This document shows, piece by piece, positions 53,027 to 62,742 of a DNA stretch of 64,000 nucleotides. The stretch is taken from the NCBI GenBank assembly GCA_018660835.1, contig JABJJN010000089.1, positions 1 to 64,000 of the forward strand, read 5' to 3'. Source of the DNA: Gemmatimonadota bacterium. Its GTDB lineage: Bacteria; Latescibacterota; UBA2968; UBA8231. The position numbers and the translations under genes are program-made. Position 1 is the first letter of the stretch; every line of letters starts with the position of its first letter. The notes beneath the pieces were generated by a model that did no database searches, was not told where the DNA came from, and saw only the letters and a list, made by a program, of their open reading frames with translations.

Positions 53027-53986
53027 TCATAGCAGCGCGCTTGGGCGAGGTCCACTCTCCCGCTGGAAATACTCCGTCACGGAGAAGTAGCGTGTACCCG
53101 TGTCACAGAGGATGGTCACCACCTGTTGCTCGGGGGACAACTGCTCAGCGACCTGACGTGCCGCCAGGACATTGGCCCCGGACGAGATCCCCACCAGCAG
53201 GGACTCCTCACGCGCCAGGGCCTCTGTCATGTCGAACGCATCCCGATCATCGACGGTGATCACCTCGTCGATGATATCGCGATTGAGGATGGGTGGTACG
53301 AATCCGGCGCCGATCCCTTCGATCGCATGGGTACCCGGCTTGCCTCCGGACAACACCGGTGACGCGGAGGGTTCCACGGCAACAACGTGAACGTCCGGAT
53401 GTGCTGCCTTGATCACCTCGCCTGCGCCGGTGATCGTTCCACCCGTACCGACGCCCGCAACAAAGGCGGCAAGATTCCCCTCTGTCGCGTCGAGGATCTC
53501 CGGCCCCGTCGTGCGCCGATGCACTTCCGGGTTGGCGGGATTTTCGAATTGACGCAATTCGATGCACTTGGGATTCTGTTCAACAATCTGTCGTGCCCGT
53601 TCGACGGCGCCCGCCATGTCCGCATCGCCCGGTGTCAGCACCACTTCGGCGCCATATCGTGTGACCAGCGCCCGGCGTTCAAAACTCATCGTCTCTGGCA
53701 TCGTCAGAATCAACCGATAACCTCGTTGGGCACAGATCATGGCCAGCCCAATGCCGGTATTGCCACTGGTTGCCTCCACGACCGCCACGCCCTCGTGCAG
53801 ATCGCCACTGGCTTCAGCCGCCTCGATCATGCTCAGGGCGATCCGATCCTTGACGCTTCCTCCCGGGTTGAGGTATTCAAGCTTCCCAAGAATCGTTGCG
53901 CCCCCGGTCGGCGACAGTGCCGACAAACGCATGAGCGGCGTGCGACCGATGAGTTGCGAAATCCCTTCCTGAATGGACGCCATCAT
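53027..53986 (-). CDS. cysK: Cysteine synthase (O-acetylserine sulfhydrylase) type A-like
   Basis: A 319-aa PLP enzyme. The Schiff-base Lys is in NPGGSVKDRIAL, the substrate loop is VEATSGNTGIGLA, and the PLP phosphate loop is AGVGTGGTITGAG. SGANVLAA near the end is also conserved. It converts O-acetylserine and sulfide to cysteine. Met1-Met2 gives two equally likely starts. It follows a PhyH gene by 27 bp and precedes the YeiH-type exporter. No sulfite reductase or serine acetyltransferase is nearby. Confidence 0.9.
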   Translation of the reverse strand: MMASIQEGISQLIGRTPLMRLSALSPTGGATILGKLEYLNPGGSVKDRIALSMIEAAEASGDLHEGVAVVEATSGNTGIGLAMICAQRGYRLILTMPETMSFERRALVTRYGAEVVLTPGDADMAGAVERARQIVEQNPKCIELRQFENPANPEVHRRTTGPEILDATEGNLAAFVAGVGTGGTITGAGEVIKAAHPDVHVVAVEPSASPVLSGGKPGTHAIEGIGAGFVPPILNRDIIDEVITVDDRDAFDMTEALAREESLLVGISSGANVLAARQVAEQLSPEQQVVTILCDTGTRYFSVTEYFQRESGPRPSALL

Positions 53987-54013
53987 CCACCTCCCGTTTG
54001 CTGGCAGACTCGG

Positions 54014-54934
54014 TCAGTTGCTGTAGCCATCTTGTTTCGCCTTGCGCCAATCGGGCTGGTAACCTGCTGACGCTTGATAACCATAAGAGCGACCGATCTG
54101 ATTCGGTGACCTCCACGGCCACGCCTGACCACCAAGAATCTGGTAGTCATCCCCCATGCCCATGAGCCAGTACAGCATATGCGCCACGTAGCGCGCCTGA
54201 TTGTGCCCGCCATAGTCGGCCATCTGCAGATCGAAGTCGTCTTCTGCGAGCCAATCACGCTGCGGTGCAGCGGCGCGCCAGTAGTTGTACTTGAGCATGT
54301 GACGCAGACCCGTCGCCGTCGATAGACCACGACGATGCATGATGCTCTGGTGGTGGATGCCCAATGTGCCCGCAGGGCCCTCGGCGAAGACACCACCCTC
54401 AGCGATATCACGTTGCGTCGGGCCAAGATGTGTGCGTGGCGCGATCTCCGTCGGCCCTAGCTCCACCGGTGTGTCCTGGGGAAAGTAGAAGACCTCGACA
54501 AAGTTGAGCTCCGGACCAAAGACGTGATCTGCGTCGTGGTGCCAGCCCTGCGCTCCCTGTGGACATTGCGTTGCGTGGTGACTGGCAAGAATCGGCAGGC
54601 CAACCTTCGGGCCAAGAAGAGAGCGCATGATTCCGGCCAATTGTGGCTGCAGCAGAACCCCATCGATGAACCACTGTTCAAGAAAGATCGAACTCGGCTC
54701 GTGGGTACCACGCATACGCTGCAGATCTTGCTCAGTCATTCCTTCCGGCACAAAGCTCGGAGACGCGGGGATCTTGCCCTCCAGCCAGGCGCATGCTTTC
54801 TCGTTGACGTCGTCGTCGACCACTCCAGGCAGCAGGATATACCCCTCGCGGCAGAATTCGAGTACCTGTGAATCGGTCAGACTCGGATCGCAGTCGAAGC
54901 TCCATCCCTGACGATCAAAGGTGACATCGCTCAT
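54014..54934 (-). CDS. PhyH-family Fe(II)/2-oxoglutarate oxygenase, 3
   Basis: A 306-aa protein. Iron ligands are in GWHHDADHVFG (H132-x-D134) and the distal His in LGIHHQSIMHRRG (about H200). It has an aromatic-rich C-terminal tail with AGYQPDWRKAKQDGY. It overlaps the upstream lactonase gene by 4 bp, so it is second in the cluster. The substrate is unknown. Confidence 0.85.
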   Translation of the reverse strand: MSDVTFDRQGWSFDCDPSLTDSQVLEFCREGYILLPGVVDDDVNEKACAWLEGKIPASPSFVPEGMTEQDLQRMRGTHEPSSIFLEQWFIDGVLLQPQLAGIMRSLLGPKVGLPILASHHATQCPQGAQGWHHDADHVFGPELNFVEVFYFPQDTPVELGPTEIAPRTHLGPTQRDIAEGGVFAEGPAGTLGIHHQSIMHRRGLSTATGLRHMLKYNYWRAAAPQRDWLAEDDFDLQMADYGGHNQARYVAHMLYWLMGMGDDYQILGGQAWPWRSPNQIGRSYGYQASAGYQPDWRKAKQDGYSN

Positions 54935-55836
54935 GGCGTGCCAACACCTGGCACATCGACATCAGCCACCATGATTCTGCCATCTCCAGGACTGCGATCA
55001 ACGCCGAGGATCGTCGACTGTAGAAGAAAGAGGGTCGTCATATTTGGTCCCCCGAGAGTACAGGCAAAGGAGCCAACGCCGTCCACGTCGATGCGATCAA
55101 CGACCTCGCCACCTTCGCAGACACGAATGAAACCACCGGACCCGCCGAAGATGTAGTAAGGGATCGCCACCCACAGGCAGCCTTCTGCATCCATCGTCAT
55201 GCCATCCGTCGGTGCACCGATGTCGGCCCACACGCGGCGATTGCTCAGCGAACCATCTGCTTCGATATCAAAGGCCGAGATGCGATTGGCAAAGGTTTCT
55301 GCCACGATATAGGTCTTACCATCTGGTGTGATGACCGGGCCATTCGGGAAGGTCATGCGATCAGCAACGATCCGGCACCGCCCCTGACCCGGATGGTCCG
55401 GATCAGGCTCCACAAGGTGGATGTTGCTGAAGGCGGGCATATTGCCAGGGCCCGGATGCTTCGCTTCGTCCAGTTCCTGAAAACTGCCAACGTATCCTCG
55501 TCCATTGGCGTCGAGGACCATGTCGTTGCAGCACAGACCATCGAGGGCGTTCATGTCGGCTACGGGGCGAAGAGACCCGTCATCATTGATCGCCATCAGT
55601 TTGCCATCGCCGAGGGACACGACGACGAGCGTGCCATCAGGCCACCATCCCAAGCCGGAGGGCAATTCGGGCACCTGTGCGATCGTCTCGGTTTTCCCCT
55701 TCAGGTCCACACGCATGACCTGTCCGGCGAGGACATCGGAGAACCAGAGCCAACCGAGGCCATCTTCGCCGACACGCCAGCGGGGCCCTTCGGGAAAGTA
55801 GAGATTGTCGAGTAGAATCCTGGGGGTACCGGCCAT
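54931..55836 (-). CDS. SMP-30/gluconolactonase/LRE-family protein
   Basis: ATG 55836 with AGGAG upstream; the frame runs further upstream without family residues. The 301-aa product is a six-bladed calcium propeller: the metal Glu in LYFPEGPRW, LPSGLGWWPDGTLVV, MVLDANGRGYVGSF, FPNGPVITPDGKTYIVAE and DGMTMDAEGCLWVA. It would hydrolyse sugar lactones to sugar acids. It is the first gene of the minus-strand cluster ending at 48618 and diverges from the Nudix gene. Confidence 0.9.
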   Translation of the reverse strand: MAGTPRILLDNLYFPEGPRWRVGEDGLGWLWFSDVLAGQVMRVDLKGKTETIAQVPELPSGLGWWPDGTLVVVSLGDGKLMAINDDGSLRPVADMNALDGLCCNDMVLDANGRGYVGSFQELDEAKHPGPGNMPAFSNIHLVEPDPDHPGQGRCRIVADRMTFPNGPVITPDGKTYIVAETFANRISAFDIEADGSLSNRRVWADIGAPTDGMTMDAEGCLWVAIPYYIFGGSGGFIRVCEGGEVVDRIDVDGVGSFACTLGGPNMTTLFLLQSTILGVDRSPGDGRIMVADVDVPGVGTP

Positions 55837-56013
55837 GCGAACATCTCCTGCGACGTGAGCGATCAGATAGGCGGTGATCTCAAGGTGAAAGCCTAGGACA
55901 TTCGCCTCCTCGAGACAAAGGCGACAATGGCGCCAGAACACAAGGCCCGGCCCCGCGTCGATCCACACGTCACAGGCTTGCCATCGTCCACATCTGCACA
56001 CGATGTTGTGAGC

Positions 56014-56484
56014 ATGAAACAGATCGACGACAGTTGGTATCAGCGCCCCCCGGGTGTGCACGACCACACCTCGAGTGGTGGGATCGTCGCCCGTGCAGAG
56101 GGCGATCAGTGCTTGATTGCACTGGCGGGAGAAGTCGGCAGTGTAGGGTATGTGTTGCCGAAAGGCACCGTCGAGGCGGGAGAAAGTCTCGAGGAAACGG
56201 CCCGACGGGAGATCCTCGAGGAAGCAGGCATCCATGAGCTTGCCCTTGCAGGCAAGCTGGGAATCCTCGAGCGCCTGACGATCAACAAAGATCTATGGGT
56301 AACGACGCACGTCTTCCTCTACACGACGACACAGATCGAGGCGACGCCGACAGACACCCAGATCCATGACCACATGGTGTGGGGGGACCTCGATGATCTA
56401 CCGGTGATGATGTGGCCGGATCAGCGTCAGTGTATCATGGACCACCGCGACCAGATCATTGCGGCGCTGAAAGTCGCGCCCTAG
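56014..56484 (+). CDS. Nudix hydrolase
   Basis: ATG 56014 is the favoured start; 156 aa. The Nudix box G-x5-E-x7-REUxEExGU is complete at residues 51-73 (GTVEAGESLEETARREILEE core). Nudix enzymes hydrolyse nucleoside diphosphates linked to other groups; the C-terminal part (VWGDLDDLP) resembles diadenosine-polyphosphate or mRNA-cap-type members. It diverges from the lactonase gene and converges on ada. Confidence 0.9.
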   Translation: MKQIDDSWYQRPPGVHDHTSSGGIVARAEGDQCLIALAGEVGSVGYVLPKGTVEAGESLEETARREILEEAGIHELALAGKLGILERLTINKDLWVTTHVFLYTTTQIEATPTDTQIHDHMVWGDLDDLPVMMWPDQRQCIMDHRDQIIAALKVAP

Positions 56485-56510
56485 GCCACTCATGCCCTGC
56501 CCACACAGCG

Positions 56511-57596
56511 CTACGGAGATTTCCCTGCCGACGCAGCCTGCCCAACGGACGCGGAGCCAGCCTCCAACTCCAGCAGACGCTGCTTGCGCCACACTCCTCC
56601 GCCATAGCCTGTGGGCGAACCATCCGCGCCAATGACACGGTGACAGGGAATGATGATGGCGAGTCGATTGTCGCCATTGCTACGCGCCACGGCGCGTGCC
56701 GCCGTCGGCCGCCCGATGGAGGTCGCCAACTCGGCGTAACTACGGGTGACACCGTAGGGAATCGCCAACAAGGCCTCCCAGACCTGCTGTTGGAAGGGTG
56801 TTCCCAGCAACTGCAGGGGCACACTGAATGTGTGCCCTTCAGCAGCGAAATATGCCTCGAGTTCTGCCGCCAGGGTCGTGAGAATCTGATGCGAGCCGGG
56901 GACGAGTCGTGCATTCACGTGTCGGCTGAGAAGCCGAACCTGGCGTTCAAGACGAGGCTCGTCAGCAAATTCCAACAGACACAGACCTGCATCACTGGCA
57001 GCAGCGACCATCGGTCCTAAAGGCGTCGCCAGGCGCTGCACGAAGAGGGGCACTGTGGATGTTGAGGTCGGTGCGGAACCGAGCAATTCACGAAAGGCCG
57101 TGTTGAACCCACTTAGCGACTCGTAGCCATGGTCGAAGGCAACGCGGGCCACAGCATCGCCATCCTGTACTCGGTTCAGGGCAAGACCCAAACGACGGGC
57201 CCGGGCAAAGGCATGAAATGTCGTGCCATGGGTAGTCTTGAACCAGCGACGTACACGATCGGGATGAAGGCCCGCTGAGCGTAGGTCCGCGTCCGTCCAA
57301 CGTCGCGTGGGTTCATCGTCGAGTTGGGACATCAGCGGCGCGAGCCAATCGGGTTCCTGGCCCGGAACTTCGAGCGGACGACAGCGCTTGCAGGGACGAT
57401 ACCCGGCGCTTGCCGCCTCTTCGACAGAGGGAAAGAATTCGACGTTCTGCGCCTTCGGCTTGCGCGCCGTACAGCTGGTGCGGCAGAAGATGCCCGTCGT
57501 TCGAACTGCAGTGACGAATACACCGTCATAGCTGGGATCACCAGCGAGAAAAGCGCTCATCATTTCGGCCTGAGAAGGAAGTTGTGTTGTCATCAT
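56511..57596 (-). CDS. ada: Bifunctional Ada: transcription regulator and O6-methylguanine-DNA methyltransferase
   Basis: A 361-aa protein with complete Ada architecture. The N-terminal zinc site C38, C42, C69 and C72 matches E. coli Ada, so it can accept phosphotriester methyl groups. An AraC-type helix-turn-helix follows (about 95-185, with FHAFARARRLGLALNRV and VAFDHGYESLSGFNTAFRE). The methyltransferase domain has the active-site C318 in IIPCHRVIG. It is likely autoregulated when methylated; no Ada box was identified upstream. It is transcribed alone. Confidence 0.95.
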   Translation of the reverse strand: MMTTQLPSQAEMMSAFLAGDPSYDGVFVTAVRTTGIFCRTSCTARKPKAQNVEFFPSVEEAASAGYRPCKRCRPLEVPGQEPDWLAPLMSQLDDEPTRRWTDADLRSAGLHPDRVRRWFKTTHGTTFHAFARARRLGLALNRVQDGDAVARVAFDHGYESLSGFNTAFRELLGSAPTSTSTVPLFVQRLATPLGPMVAAASDAGLCLLEFADEPRLERQVRLLSRHVNARLVPGSHQILTTLAAELEAYFAAEGHTFSVPLQLLGTPFQQQVWEALLAIPYGVTRSYAELATSIGRPTAARAVARSNGDNRLAIIIPCHRVIGADGSPTGYGGGVWRKQRLLELEAGSASVGQAASAGKSP

Positions 57597-57686
57597 GCTA
57601 CCAAAGATGTCGCCTCAACGGGACTCTCTCTACCGAAAACTTCGCATGGAATTCGATTCTTCTGCGCTGCTGCAATATCTAAACGA

Positions 57687-57980
57687 CTACTGGATCGATC
57701 CGTCAGCCTCCTGAGTGTCAGCCTCTGTCGAGTCTGCTGGGGGTGGTGCAGCCGGCTTCACACGCAGGACGCTGCCGTTGACCTTGCGTGAATGCAGTTT
57801 GCTGATGGCCAGCCGTGCTTCCTGATCGCTCGGCATCTCCACGAAGCCGAAGCCCTTGGAGTTTCCCGTCTCTTTGTCCAGGACCAGAGTACAGGACTCG
57901 ACGTCGCCGAATTCAGTGAACATTTCAAGCAGATCAGACTCGGATAGATCACGGGCGAGACTCAGTACGATGATTTTCAT
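57687..57980 (-). CDS. RRM-domain RNA-binding protein
   Basis: A 97-aa single-RRM protein like the small bacterial RNA-binding proteins. RNP2 is IIVLSL (residues 3-8) and RNP1 is KGFGFVEM (42-49), with an acidic low-complexity C-terminus (TEADTQEADGS). It probably binds RNA, perhaps under cold or stress conditions. It ends 90 bp before the start of ada on the same strand. Confidence 0.9.
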   Translation of the reverse strand: MKIIVLSLARDLSESDLLEMFTEFGDVESCTLVLDKETGNSKGFGFVEMPSDQEARLAISKLHSRKVNGSVLRVKPAAPPPADSTEADTQEADGSIQ

Positions 57981-58105
57981 ATTTACCAGACGCAGATCGG
58001 CAAGAGGTGATCACATCAATGTCATGGTCTAATAGTCGTGTTTTTGATGAAGCTGTGCTTGCGCAATTACATTTCTGACAACCCAGCTTCCTGTGAGGAA
58101 CCCCT

Positions 58106-58960
58106 ATGCAATTGACCGAACCACAGCGCCAGTTCTTTGACCGCTTCGGATATCTCGTCATTCGCGGTCTCCTGTCACCGGACGAAGTTGAGCAGGTGAC
58201 ATCAGCTTTCGAATGGTCGATCAACCATTGGGGCGCTGGAGAAGAACATGACGGTTCACGGCGGACCATGTTCGGCGGACCGATTGAGCATGCACCGCAA
58301 ATGTGCGCCCTCATGGACCATCCCGGTGTACTCGGCCTCATTGGTGGCGTCACGGGCGACGACTTCAACTATTGCGGCGGTGATGGCAACTACTATGTCG
58401 GTGACACGGGCTGGCATCCCGATGGCAACTGGGGACAGCTCTGGGCGACGAAGACCGCCTTCTATCTCGATTCCGTGAGAGCCGATACGGGCTGTCTGCG
58501 CGTGATCCCGGGAAGCCATCATCCTGACCACTTCCTTCGTCAGAACAAGATCGATCCGAATCAGTCACTGGAGATGTTCGGTGTGCCGCCGAGCCAGTTC
58601 CCAGGCAATACAGCGCTGGAGTCAGACCCGGGTGATGTCGTGATCTTCAATCACGATCTCTATCATGCCGCCTTTGGTGGTGGCCAACGCCGTCGCATGT
58701 TCACAATGAATTGTACCCGTCGTCCCACGTCACCCGCAGAACTGGAATTGTCCCGCCAGTATATCAGTGTGCATTCACCTGGAGGCTACAAGGTGGATAC
58801 GGGAGCGGGCATGTTCTTCCCCACCATGCTCGACACGGCCGACGAGAAACGTATGAAACATCTACGACAACCGGCCGAGCTTCACGACGAGTTGTTTCCA
58901 CAGTTTGCCCGCAACGCCGGTGCGCGGGCGCCACACCGTGGCCGGATGGGATCGTCCTAG
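58106..58960 (+). CDS. PhyH-family Fe(II)/2-oxoglutarate oxygenase, 4
   Basis: ATG 58106 with GAGGAA about 8 bases upstream; 284 aa. Iron ligands are H104-x-D106 in TGWHPDGNWG and H187 in FNHDLYHAAFGGG, followed by the Arg of GQRRRMFTMN. It is transcribed alone and converges on the ABC transporter binding-protein gene with 11 bp between stops. Confidence 0.85.
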   Translation: MQLTEPQRQFFDRFGYLVIRGLLSPDEVEQVTSAFEWSINHWGAGEEHDGSRRTMFGGPIEHAPQMCALMDHPGVLGLIGGVTGDDFNYCGGDGNYYVGDTGWHPDGNWGQLWATKTAFYLDSVRADTGCLRVIPGSHHPDHFLRQNKIDPNQSLEMFGVPPSQFPGNTALESDPGDVVIFNHDLYHAAFGGGQRRRMFTMNCTRRPTSPAELELSRQYISVHSPGGYKVDTGAGMFFPTMLDTADEKRMKHLRQPAELHDELFPQFARNAGARAPHRGRMGSS

Positions 58961-58971
58961 GCCAGCAGATC

Positions 58972-60735
58972 TCAGCTGGTGGGCTGGAGCCTTAGCAGAA
59001 CCAGGCCCCAGGTGCGGTGCCAGTAAGCCGAATGAATGTAGGGATCATCTGCCGACGGCCAGCCACGCCAGTAGGTCTCGTTGTGGGCGATCCGGTGCTG
59101 CCACTGCACGAGAGGGATCGATGGCAATTCAGACAACCAGATGCCCATCGCTTGCCGGAACTGCTCGCGCAACGCCGGGTCATCTGGCGCGGTGCGCGAC
59201 ATCTGCTCCACCACTGCATCAAAGGCGGGATGACTCCAGCGCCATGAGTATTCGGCAAAGGTGCCTGTGGGCCGAGTATGTCGTGAGTGATACAGTGACA
59301 GAGTGAAGTAAGGATCCCGTGTCGAGCCACCGTGGCCATTGAGATAGGCTCGCGCCGTTCCCTGGGTAACGCGGGTATAGAAATCCTGGGTCATGCGAAA
59401 ACTGGCATCGAAACCGGCGCGCTGTAGTTGTGCCACGAGGACGGGGCCAAGATCCTGAAAGACGGGGGCAATGTCGATGACGATCTTGAAACGCTCGCCG
59501 TCCTTGGTCCAATATCGATTCTCCCTGCGCCAGCCCTTGCGTATCAGAATCTCTTCGGACCGCGACAGATCGTGCGTGCCAACGGGATATTTCTCCAGCA
59601 GGTCTTTTGTCGTAGCGATAAAGGGGCGTAGCGGTGGGAAATCAGGCAGAGGCAGCAAGGTCTTTTCACCCGCTCCCTGCCATCCGACCTGCACCAATTC
59701 GTCGCGATCGATAGCAAAGTTGATGGCCCAGCGTATGTCGGGATCATCAAAGGGCGGTTCGAGATTGTTGAAACCCAGCGACACGGGCCAGAAGTCCAGA
59801 TAACCAAAAGGCGGAATGCGACCACTCCACGTGGTCACATTCGGATTGCGCTCGACGAGGGAGCGGATATTCGGTGGCCGCAGATCCAGACTCGTGTCCA
59901 TGTTGTTGGCGATCAGATTCTGCACCCGCTTCGTCTCATCCATGTAGGGCAGATAGATGATCCGCTCCACAGCCGGTTTGCGCTGAAACCCACTGCGATC
60001 GGCCCACCAGTCGTCGCGCACGTCCCAGATGCGCTGTTCCGGTGTCGACATGGCCAGTCGATAGGGACCACTCACGACGGGCCAACCCTTGGCTGGATCG
60101 TAGTTCTCGAAGGTGACCGGATCCTTCCCCTCCCACACATGCTGCGGCACGATAGGCAGACCGAGACCGAAGTTCCCTGTCAGATAGGTGAAGAAAAAGC
60201 GTGGATTGGGTGCAGTCAGACGGATGTGAACAGTGCTCGAATCAGGTGCGGAGACCGAATCCACCCACGTGGCGATATCCGTCGAATACAGCAGTTCCGG
60301 TGCGTGATCCTTGAGCATCTGTAGAGTGAAGGTCACGTCGTGAGCCGACCATCTCTGCCCGTCGCTCCAGCGCACATCATCGCGCAGATGGATCGTCAGG
60401 GACGTGTAGTCTGAATTGTACTCATACCCATTGGCGAGCCAGGGGATCAGATTGTCGTCATCGACGAAGGCGTTGTAGTAGAAGAGAGGTTCGAAGGCGA
60501 AGTTCCAGCCCGTGCGTGAAGCGACACCGGGGGCGAAGGGGTTGAAGGTGTTGTAGTCCTGGAACTGGCCACCGCAGACATTGATCTCGGCACAATCCAT
60601 GATCAACGTGCGATTGCGCGGCACGTGCTCAAGCCCCGAACCACCGCCACCACACCCGCACAGCAGACTCATCCCCAACAGTGCTGTAAGACCTGAGTAT
60701 CGCAACCGCTTTGCCCATCGACGATGCTGGTTCAT
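58972..60735 (-). CDS. ABC-type peptide-family solute-binding lipoprotein
   Basis: ATG 60735 overlaps the upstream ATPase stop by 4 bp. The 587-aa product has a lipoprotein signal (LTALLGMSLLCGC; lipid Cys26 or Cys28) followed by a Gly-rich linker. The mature domain fits the family-5 extracellular binding proteins (DppA/OppA class): FAFEPLFYYN, WSDGQRWSAHDVTFTL, VSGPYRLAM and AINFAIDRDELVQ. It captures a peptide or other solute for the importer encoded upstream. It is unusual in being last in its operon. Confidence 0.9.
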   Translation of the reverse strand: MNQHRRWAKRLRYSGLTALLGMSLLCGCGGGGSGLEHVPRNRTLIMDCAEINVCGGQFQDYNTFNPFAPGVASRTGWNFAFEPLFYYNAFVDDDNLIPWLANGYEYNSDYTSLTIHLRDDVRWSDGQRWSAHDVTFTLQMLKDHAPELLYSTDIATWVDSVSAPDSSTVHIRLTAPNPRFFFTYLTGNFGLGLPIVPQHVWEGKDPVTFENYDPAKGWPVVSGPYRLAMSTPEQRIWDVRDDWWADRSGFQRKPAVERIIYLPYMDETKRVQNLIANNMDTSLDLRPPNIRSLVERNPNVTTWSGRIPPFGYLDFWPVSLGFNNLEPPFDDPDIRWAINFAIDRDELVQVGWQGAGEKTLLPLPDFPPLRPFIATTKDLLEKYPVGTHDLSRSEEILIRKGWRRENRYWTKDGERFKIVIDIAPVFQDLGPVLVAQLQRAGFDASFRMTQDFYTRVTQGTARAYLNGHGGSTRDPYFTLSLYHSRHTRPTGTFAEYSWRWSHPAFDAVVEQMSRTAPDDPALREQFRQAMGIWLSELPSIPLVQWQHRIAHNETYWRGWPSADDPYIHSAYWHRTWGLVLLRLQPTS

Positions 60736-61775
60736 GTCGTCACTGCCTCTTCCTCTTCTGTCTTGGCCCACAAGGCCGGCAGGTCGACCTCCTCCACGAC
60801 AGGTGCTTCCATATATAGATAACACGACACAGCGCTGTCGGGGCGCGCCCGGAATAAAGCAGGTCTCTTTGAGCTGCAACGTTCCATTGCATGAGGACAA
60901 CGATTCACATAACGACAACCGTCACTCTGCGCATGTTCAGCGGCGATCATCCCCTCCTCCTCTTCCCTTTCCGCCACACGCTCGTGCAGCCACTCGGTCC
61001 CAGGCGTTGGAACAGGGATCGAACCAATCAGTTCCTGCGTATAGGGATGTTGCGGTGCCTCAATGATCTGTTGTACCGGTCCCGCCTCAGCAACCGAACC
61101 GCCATAGAGAATCACAAGTTGGTCACTCACCTGATAGGCAGTCGTCAAATCGTGAGTGATGTAGATGAAGCTGATTCCATGGTCGCGATGCAGTCCGTAC
61201 AAACTCTCCAGGATCGTCGCCCGCAGTGATGCATCCACCATCGATACCGGTTCGTCGGCAATGATCAAGCGCGGTTTGAGCAGCAGGGCGCGGGCAATGG
61301 TGATCCGTTGTCGCTGGCCGCCGCTGAGTTGGTGTGGGTAACGGCCCAGGGTCTCAGAAGGACGCAGACCCACCGCTTCCAAGGCGGCCTCGATCATCTC
61401 CTCCCGTTCGCGGCGATGTGCTGCCAGCCCAAATCGCTTCAGTGGCATTTCCAGGATGTGATCGACACGATAGAACGGATTGTAGACTTCATAAGGATCC
61501 TGAAAGATCGCCTGGATCTCGCGTCTGTATCTGCTGCGGGTGCCTCGATCCAGTGTCGACAGTGACTGTCCTCGATACAGAATCTCTCCCTGTGTCGGCT
61601 CCACCAACCCCAGAAGCAGGCGGGCGATCGTGGTTTTGCCACTACCACTCTCGCCGGCGAGGGCTGTAAAGGAGGGACGCGAAGCCGAGACCGATAACGA
61701 CACATCGTCGACGGCGACAGTGTCGGCGTAGACCTTGCGCAATCCACACGCCTCAAGCAGGGGGACATCAGACAT
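60732..61775 (-). CDS. ABC transporter ATP-binding protein, DppF/OppF-like
   Basis: ATG 61775 overlaps the upstream ATPase by 8 bp; 347 aa. Walker A GESGSGKTT, signature LSGGQRQR and Walker B RLIIADEP are present. The C-terminal Cys-containing stretch (CRYVNRCPHAMERC) is typical of oligopeptide-type ATPases and may bind an iron-sulfur cluster. It pairs with the DppD-like ATPase. Confidence 0.9.
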   Translation of the reverse strand: MSDVPLLEACGLRKVYADTVAVDDVSLSVSASRPSFTALAGESGSGKTTIARLLLGLVEPTQGEILYRGQSLSTLDRGTRSRYRREIQAIFQDPYEVYNPFYRVDHILEMPLKRFGLAAHRREREEMIEAALEAVGLRPSETLGRYPHQLSGGQRQRITIARALLLKPRLIIADEPVSMVDASLRATILESLYGLHRDHGISFIYITHDLTTAYQVSDQLVILYGGSVAEAGPVQQIIEAPQHPYTQELIGSIPVPTPGTEWLHERVAEREEEEGMIAAEHAQSDGCRYVNRCPHAMERCSSKRPALFRARPDSAVSCYLYMEAPVVEEVDLPALWAKTEEEEAVTT

Positions 61776-62742
61776 CGATCGAGTCCTGATGGTGTAGCCA
61801 ACAAGCGACCTGATGATCCTCTGCCGTATCACGCAGGTCGGGCGCCAGGGCTCGACAACGATCCATCACCTCCGGGCAGCGTGGATGAAAATAACACCCC
61901 GTTGGCGGCTCCAGTAGAGACATGGCACCCCCAGGAATCGGTCGAAAATCCCGGCGTTCACCAAAGACGGGAATACTGTCGATCAGTTGTCGCGTATAGG
62001 GGTGTTTCGGTGCCGCAAAAATCTCCTCTACCGTGCCGACTTCAACGATGTTTCCACCATACATGATGCCAAGACGCTCGACGGATTGTGCCATGAGCCC
62101 CATGTCGTGGCCCACAAGCAATACCGTCGCACCCAGCTCATTCTGCAGACCGGCGAGGGTCTGCATGATTCGGCGTTGCACGACCACATCCAGTGCACTG
62201 GTCGGCTCATCGGCCAGAATCAATTGCGGTGACAGTGAGATCGCCATGGCAATGCAGACACGCTGCTTCATACCCCCAGATAGTTCGTGAGGGTAGAGCC
62301 CTGACGTCGCCGCCGGCAGGCCAACGCGGCGGAGCAGATCATCGATCCGCTCATCTGCCACTGACCCTTCATCGTGTTCTGTGATGGCGAGACGAATCTG
62401 TTCACCGACACGCATCACGGGATTCAGTGAATTCATCGCCCCTTGCGGGATCATCGCCACACGCTGCAGGCGTGTCTGGCGCATGGTTTCTTCGTCCAGT
62501 TGCAGCAGATCCGTGCCCTCGAGATGTGCCGATCCGGCGACAATTCGTCCCGGCTCGCGGATCATACGCAGCAAAGACAGCAACAAAGTCGACTTGCCGC
62601 TGCCTGACTCCCCTACCAGGCCAAAGCGCTCACCACGATAGAGTGTCAGATCGACCCCATCGACGGCACGCGCGATTCCCCGCTCCGTCTCGAAGTGAAC
62701 GCGCAGGTCGTGCAAGACCAGTAAGGTATCGCGCGCGGTCAT
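61768..62742 (-). CDS. ABC transporter ATP-binding protein, DppD/OppD-like
   Basis: A 324-aa protein with Walker A GESGSGKST, signature LSGGMKQR and Walker B QLILADEP. A C-terminal Cys motif (GCYFHPRCPEVMDRC) is typical of OppD/DppD. It overlaps the upstream permease by 4 bp and the downstream ATPase by 8 bp. Confidence 0.9.
   Translation of the reverse strand: MTARDTLLVLHDLRVHFETERGIARAVDGVDLTLYRGERFGLVGESGSGKSTLLLSLLRMIREPGRIVAGSAHLEGTDLLQLDEETMRQTRLQRVAMIPQGAMNSLNPVMRVGEQIRLAITEHDEGSVADERIDDLLRRVGLPAATSGLYPHELSGGMKQRVCIAMAISLSPQLILADEPTSALDVVVQRRIMQTLAGLQNELGATVLLVGHDMGLMAQSVERLGIMYGGNIVEVGTVEEIFAAPKHPYTRQLIDSIPVFGERRDFRPIPGGAMSLLEPPTGCYFHPRCPEVMDRCRALAPDLRDTAEDHQVACWLHHQDSIDV

Noticed and set aside
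58962-58979. CCAGC/GCTGG hairpin between convergent genes
   Set aside because: Only a 5-bp stem, overlaps a stop codon and has no T-run; too weak for a terminator call.
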